Shown: positions 61,755 through 64,000 of the stretch, piece by piece
How the letters are laid out: each line of letters starts with the position of its first letter
How positions within the stretch are numbered: position 1 is the stretch's first letter
NCBI RefSeq assembly: GCF_905220415.1
Contig: NC_059561.1
Span: 5,410,001-5,474,000 of the forward strand
From: Colias croceus
Lineage: Eukaryota > Arthropoda > Insecta > Lepidoptera > Pieridae
Length of the DNA stretch: 64,000 bases
Direction of reading: 5' to 3'
Position numbers and translations under genes: made by a program
The notes under the pieces: model-generated
What the model was told of the DNA's origin: nothing
The model's input: only the letters and a program-made list of their open reading frames with translations
Database searches by the model: none

Positions 61755-62771
61755 AAGTCCAGTGTATCAGGCGAGGCAGAAAGTTTATTACGTAATATTA
61801 GAATTACCGAAGCAAATTATACACAGGCTTGGGAAACATTAAAATTAAGGTACGGAAACAAACGTTTAATTGTTAACTCTTTATTAAAACGACTTTTTTC
61901 TCAGAAAAAATGTATTTCGCAAACTGCTTCTCAGTTAAAATCATTATTAGATACCACTAATGAAGTTTTAAATAGTCTTGTAAATTTAAATGTATCCATC
62001 GACTCTTGGGATCCGATTATAATATTTCTCGTAGTGCAGAAGTTAGACCCAGAGTCTCATAAAGCGTGGGAGGAATTTGCGTACACAAAAAGTGAAGAGT
62101 TACCGAAGTGGTTAGATTTAAAACAGTATTTAGAGTCTAAATTTCGTACATTGGAATTAATTACACCGCCTGTAAGGTCTACTAAAGAACGCGTTTTTCA
62201 TGTAAGTACGTCTGTTAATTCTGTGAAATGTTGTATAATGTGTAATGAGAATCATAATCTGTGTAAATGTAAATCTTTTGCAAAAATGAATTGTAATGAA
62301 CGTGTTGAATATGTAAAAAGTAAGAAATTGTGTTTTAACTGTTTGGCCCCAGGTCATTCGGCATTTAAATGTCGTATACCTTTGTCGTGTCACATATGTA
62401 AAAAGCGTCATCATTCTCTTCTACACCGATCAAATATAGGTATAGGTACAGATTCGTCGGTATCCGAGGTAACTACACAACCGTCGACATCAATGCGGAC
62501 CGATGTAGATGAGAAGAAGGTGTATACTACAATGACGTCTTTACATAGTCTAGGAGATGGTGAACATAAGGTAAGTCTCTTGGCAACTGCGGTAGTAGTG
62601 ACTAAAGGTGAAAATGGACACACTACTACTCTTAAGGCATTAATAGATTCAGGGTCACAGGCATGTTTTATTACCAAACGAGCTGCACAAGTCTTAAAGT
62701 TACAGCTCAAGCCGGTTAATATGATAGTACCTAACTGGCATGGAGTCTTTGAAGGTACATGTAAGGAATGA
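61755..62771 (+). pseudogene. BEL/Pao gag 3' part and protease start
   Basis: gag resumes at the Lys codon in the right-hand TTAA copy (KSSVSGEAESLLRNI) and continues through an all-helical region. Cys/His zinc knuckles follow at about 62230-62415, including CFNCLAPGHSAFKC at 62331-62372. The aspartic-protease motif DSGSQACFI begins at 62646. The frame ends in a stop at 62771, within the protease, where a frameshift relative to the next block (62740 on) has occurred. Methionines upstream of 61755 in this frame belong to the inserted element and are not gag. Confidence 0.85.
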
Positions 62772-63567
62772 GGTCAAAGTAAATATTTTGTCTCGGTGGG
62801 AACCTAAGTTTGAGTTACCAGTACACGCCTACGTGATGTCAAAGTATTTAAAAATAAACTTACCTTCGAGAAATAGTATTAAACATGAGCTTGTACACTT
62901 TAACAATTTAAATTTAGCAGATCCAAACTTTTATGAGTCGGGTTGTATGGATCTTTTATTGGGTGTAAATGAATACACAAAAATTATACAAGAAGGTTTA
63001 ATCAAGGGTCCCTCAGGTACTATATGTGCTCAAAATACCAACCTGGGCTGGATCATCATGGGTGGAATTAATATGAAGGTTAACACTATACATAAGTCTT
63101 TAATGGTTACAAATTTAACAAGTGATTCAAATATTAATGACTTACTTAAAACTATATGGGAGATAGATATTGATACAAATAGAAAGTTAACTAAAGAGGA
63201 ACAACTATGTGAAGATATATATGAAAGGACACATGAGAGAGATAGTAATGGAAAATATATAGTTACATTACCTTTTAAAACTGAAAAGCTGCTTTCACCT
63301 GAAGGAAACACGAGAGAAGTAGCTGTAAGAAGATTGTTGCAATTAGAGAGAAGATTTAAAAGAGATCCAGATCTGAAAAAAGAATACCTGAAAGTTATAG
63401 AAGAATACAAAGAATTAAAACACATTGAAGAAGTACCTGAAAAAGAAATAAATAAAAAAGCAGTTTACTTACCCCACCACGCCGTTGTACGTCAAGATAA
63501 GGAGACCACGAAGACTCGAGTTGTGTTCGACGCTTCCTGTAAAGGTTCTAACAACATAATATGTTAA
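62740..63567 (+). pseudogene. BEL/Pao protease/RT linker region
   Basis: The polyprotein continues here in another frame: LSRWEPKFELPVHAYVM and MDLLLGVNEYTKI (retropepsin/DUF1758-like region), then TNLGWIIMGG, a charged helical linker, and HHAVVRQDKETTKTRVVFDA, the entry into the reverse transcriptase. It is broken at about 63555-63567, where a small AT-rich insertion brings a stop. Confidence 0.8.
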
Positions 63568-63599
63568 TGATATTATGATATTATCATTTAATGATATTA

Positions 63600-64000
63600 T
63601 CATTAAATGATGAACTTTTACCTGGTCCAGTATTGCAAGAAGATCTCAGAAACATTATTATGAGGTGGAGAACTCATAAAATCTGTTTCGTATCAGACAT
63701 TCAGAAAATGTACAGAATGATATGGATGAATAGGAATGATGTCGACTACCAAAGAATAGTCTGGCGAAATGATCCAACTGAAAATATACAAGATATGAGA
63801 TTACTTACCGTCACTTTTGGCACAGCATCCGCTCCATACCTAGCTGTAAGAACACTTAAACAACTTGCTGCTGATGAAGGTCATCATTTTCCTGAAGCTG
63901 CTAGAATATTAAACGAAGATTTTTACGTAGACGATTGCATGTCTGGTGGTGATGATTTAGAACAATGTATTCAGCTAAGAAAAGATTTGACGGAACTATT
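63600..64000 (+). pseudogene. BEL/Pao reverse transcriptase, partial
   Basis: From 63600 an open frame starting SLNDELLPGPVLQEDLRN runs to the window edge. Recognisable RT blocks are FVSDIQKMYRMI (finger/palm with a catalytic Asp), LTVTFGTASAPYLAVRTL, and FYVDDCMSG with the YVDD box at 63924-63935. This part has no internal stop. It lies in a different frame from the preceding block because of the small insertion at about 63556-63599. Confidence 0.85.

Larger units (their letters stand above)
52952..64000 (+). mobile_element. BEL/Pao LTR retrotransposon, degraded, runs off window
   Basis: In order: 5' LTR, leader, gag (broken), zinc knuckles, aspartic protease, linker and reverse transcriptase, all on the plus strand. 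The RT at the right edge has the YVDD box and the gag and protease regions are of BEL/Pao type. It carries at least three frameshifts and a 7.75-kb insertion in gag, so this copy is dead. It lies in the host intron after exon 4, in the same orientation as the gene. RNase H, integrase and the 3' LTR would be beyond 64000. Confidence 0.85.

Noticed and set aside
62157..63425. Minus-strand open frames over the BEL/Pao element
   Set aside because: Antisense shadows of gag/pol coding sequence.

Overview
This window looks like nuclear DNA of a moth or butterfly. It is AT-rich and has no prokaryotic gene layout. It is full of short repeats with the signature I associate with lepidopteran Helitron-like elements: 5' TC, GC-rich hairpin, 3' CTAG, inserted between A and T. 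It also carries a tRNA-derived SINE, MITEs, a BEL/Pao LTR retrotransposon and a pogo-type transposon. Almost everything in it is intron or transposon.

One host gene appears to run left to right through the window. I infer it from splice signals and matching codon phases, not from homology. Its parts are: a start exon (1294-1391, ATG at 1364, ends in phase 1); exon 2 (20894-21051, enters in phase 1, leaves in phase 0); exon 3 (27584-27737, phase 0 to 1); and exon 4 (51773-51870, phase 1 to 0). The encoded N-terminus is Ser/Pro/Arg-rich and looks disordered; I do not recognise the protein. Two variants stand out. A partial duplicate of exon 3 lies 207 bp upstream (27377-27466) with mostly synonymous differences but its own stop. 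A candidate alternative first exon (ATG 50661, donor at 50725) joins exon 4 in the correct phase.

In the intron between exons 1 and 2 (11195-19101) is the most striking structure: 26 copies of a 310-bp unit, four on the minus strand followed head-to-head by 22 on the plus strand. All are nearly identical. Each carries a 75-nt tRNA-like element with good box A and box B, a T6 terminator, and an AGATGGCGC motif resembling the insect CTCF core. A 12-bp direct repeat flanks the whole block. A decayed relative of the unit lies at 49.23-49.35 kb.

From 52952 to the end lies a degraded BEL/Pao element (5' LTR, gag, protease, reverse transcriptase running off the window). Its gag is split by a 7.75-kb insertion (54004-61752) with TTAA target duplications and short GAG-starting inverted repeats. 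Inside that insertion a Helitron is itself split by a pogo-like element (54615-56228), two further Helitrons sit in tandem (60742-61088), and there is a long three-copy repeat. The rest of the window is intronic DNA with scattered Helitrons (including one nested pair at 45.8-46.2 kb), two MITE families and several perfect hairpins.
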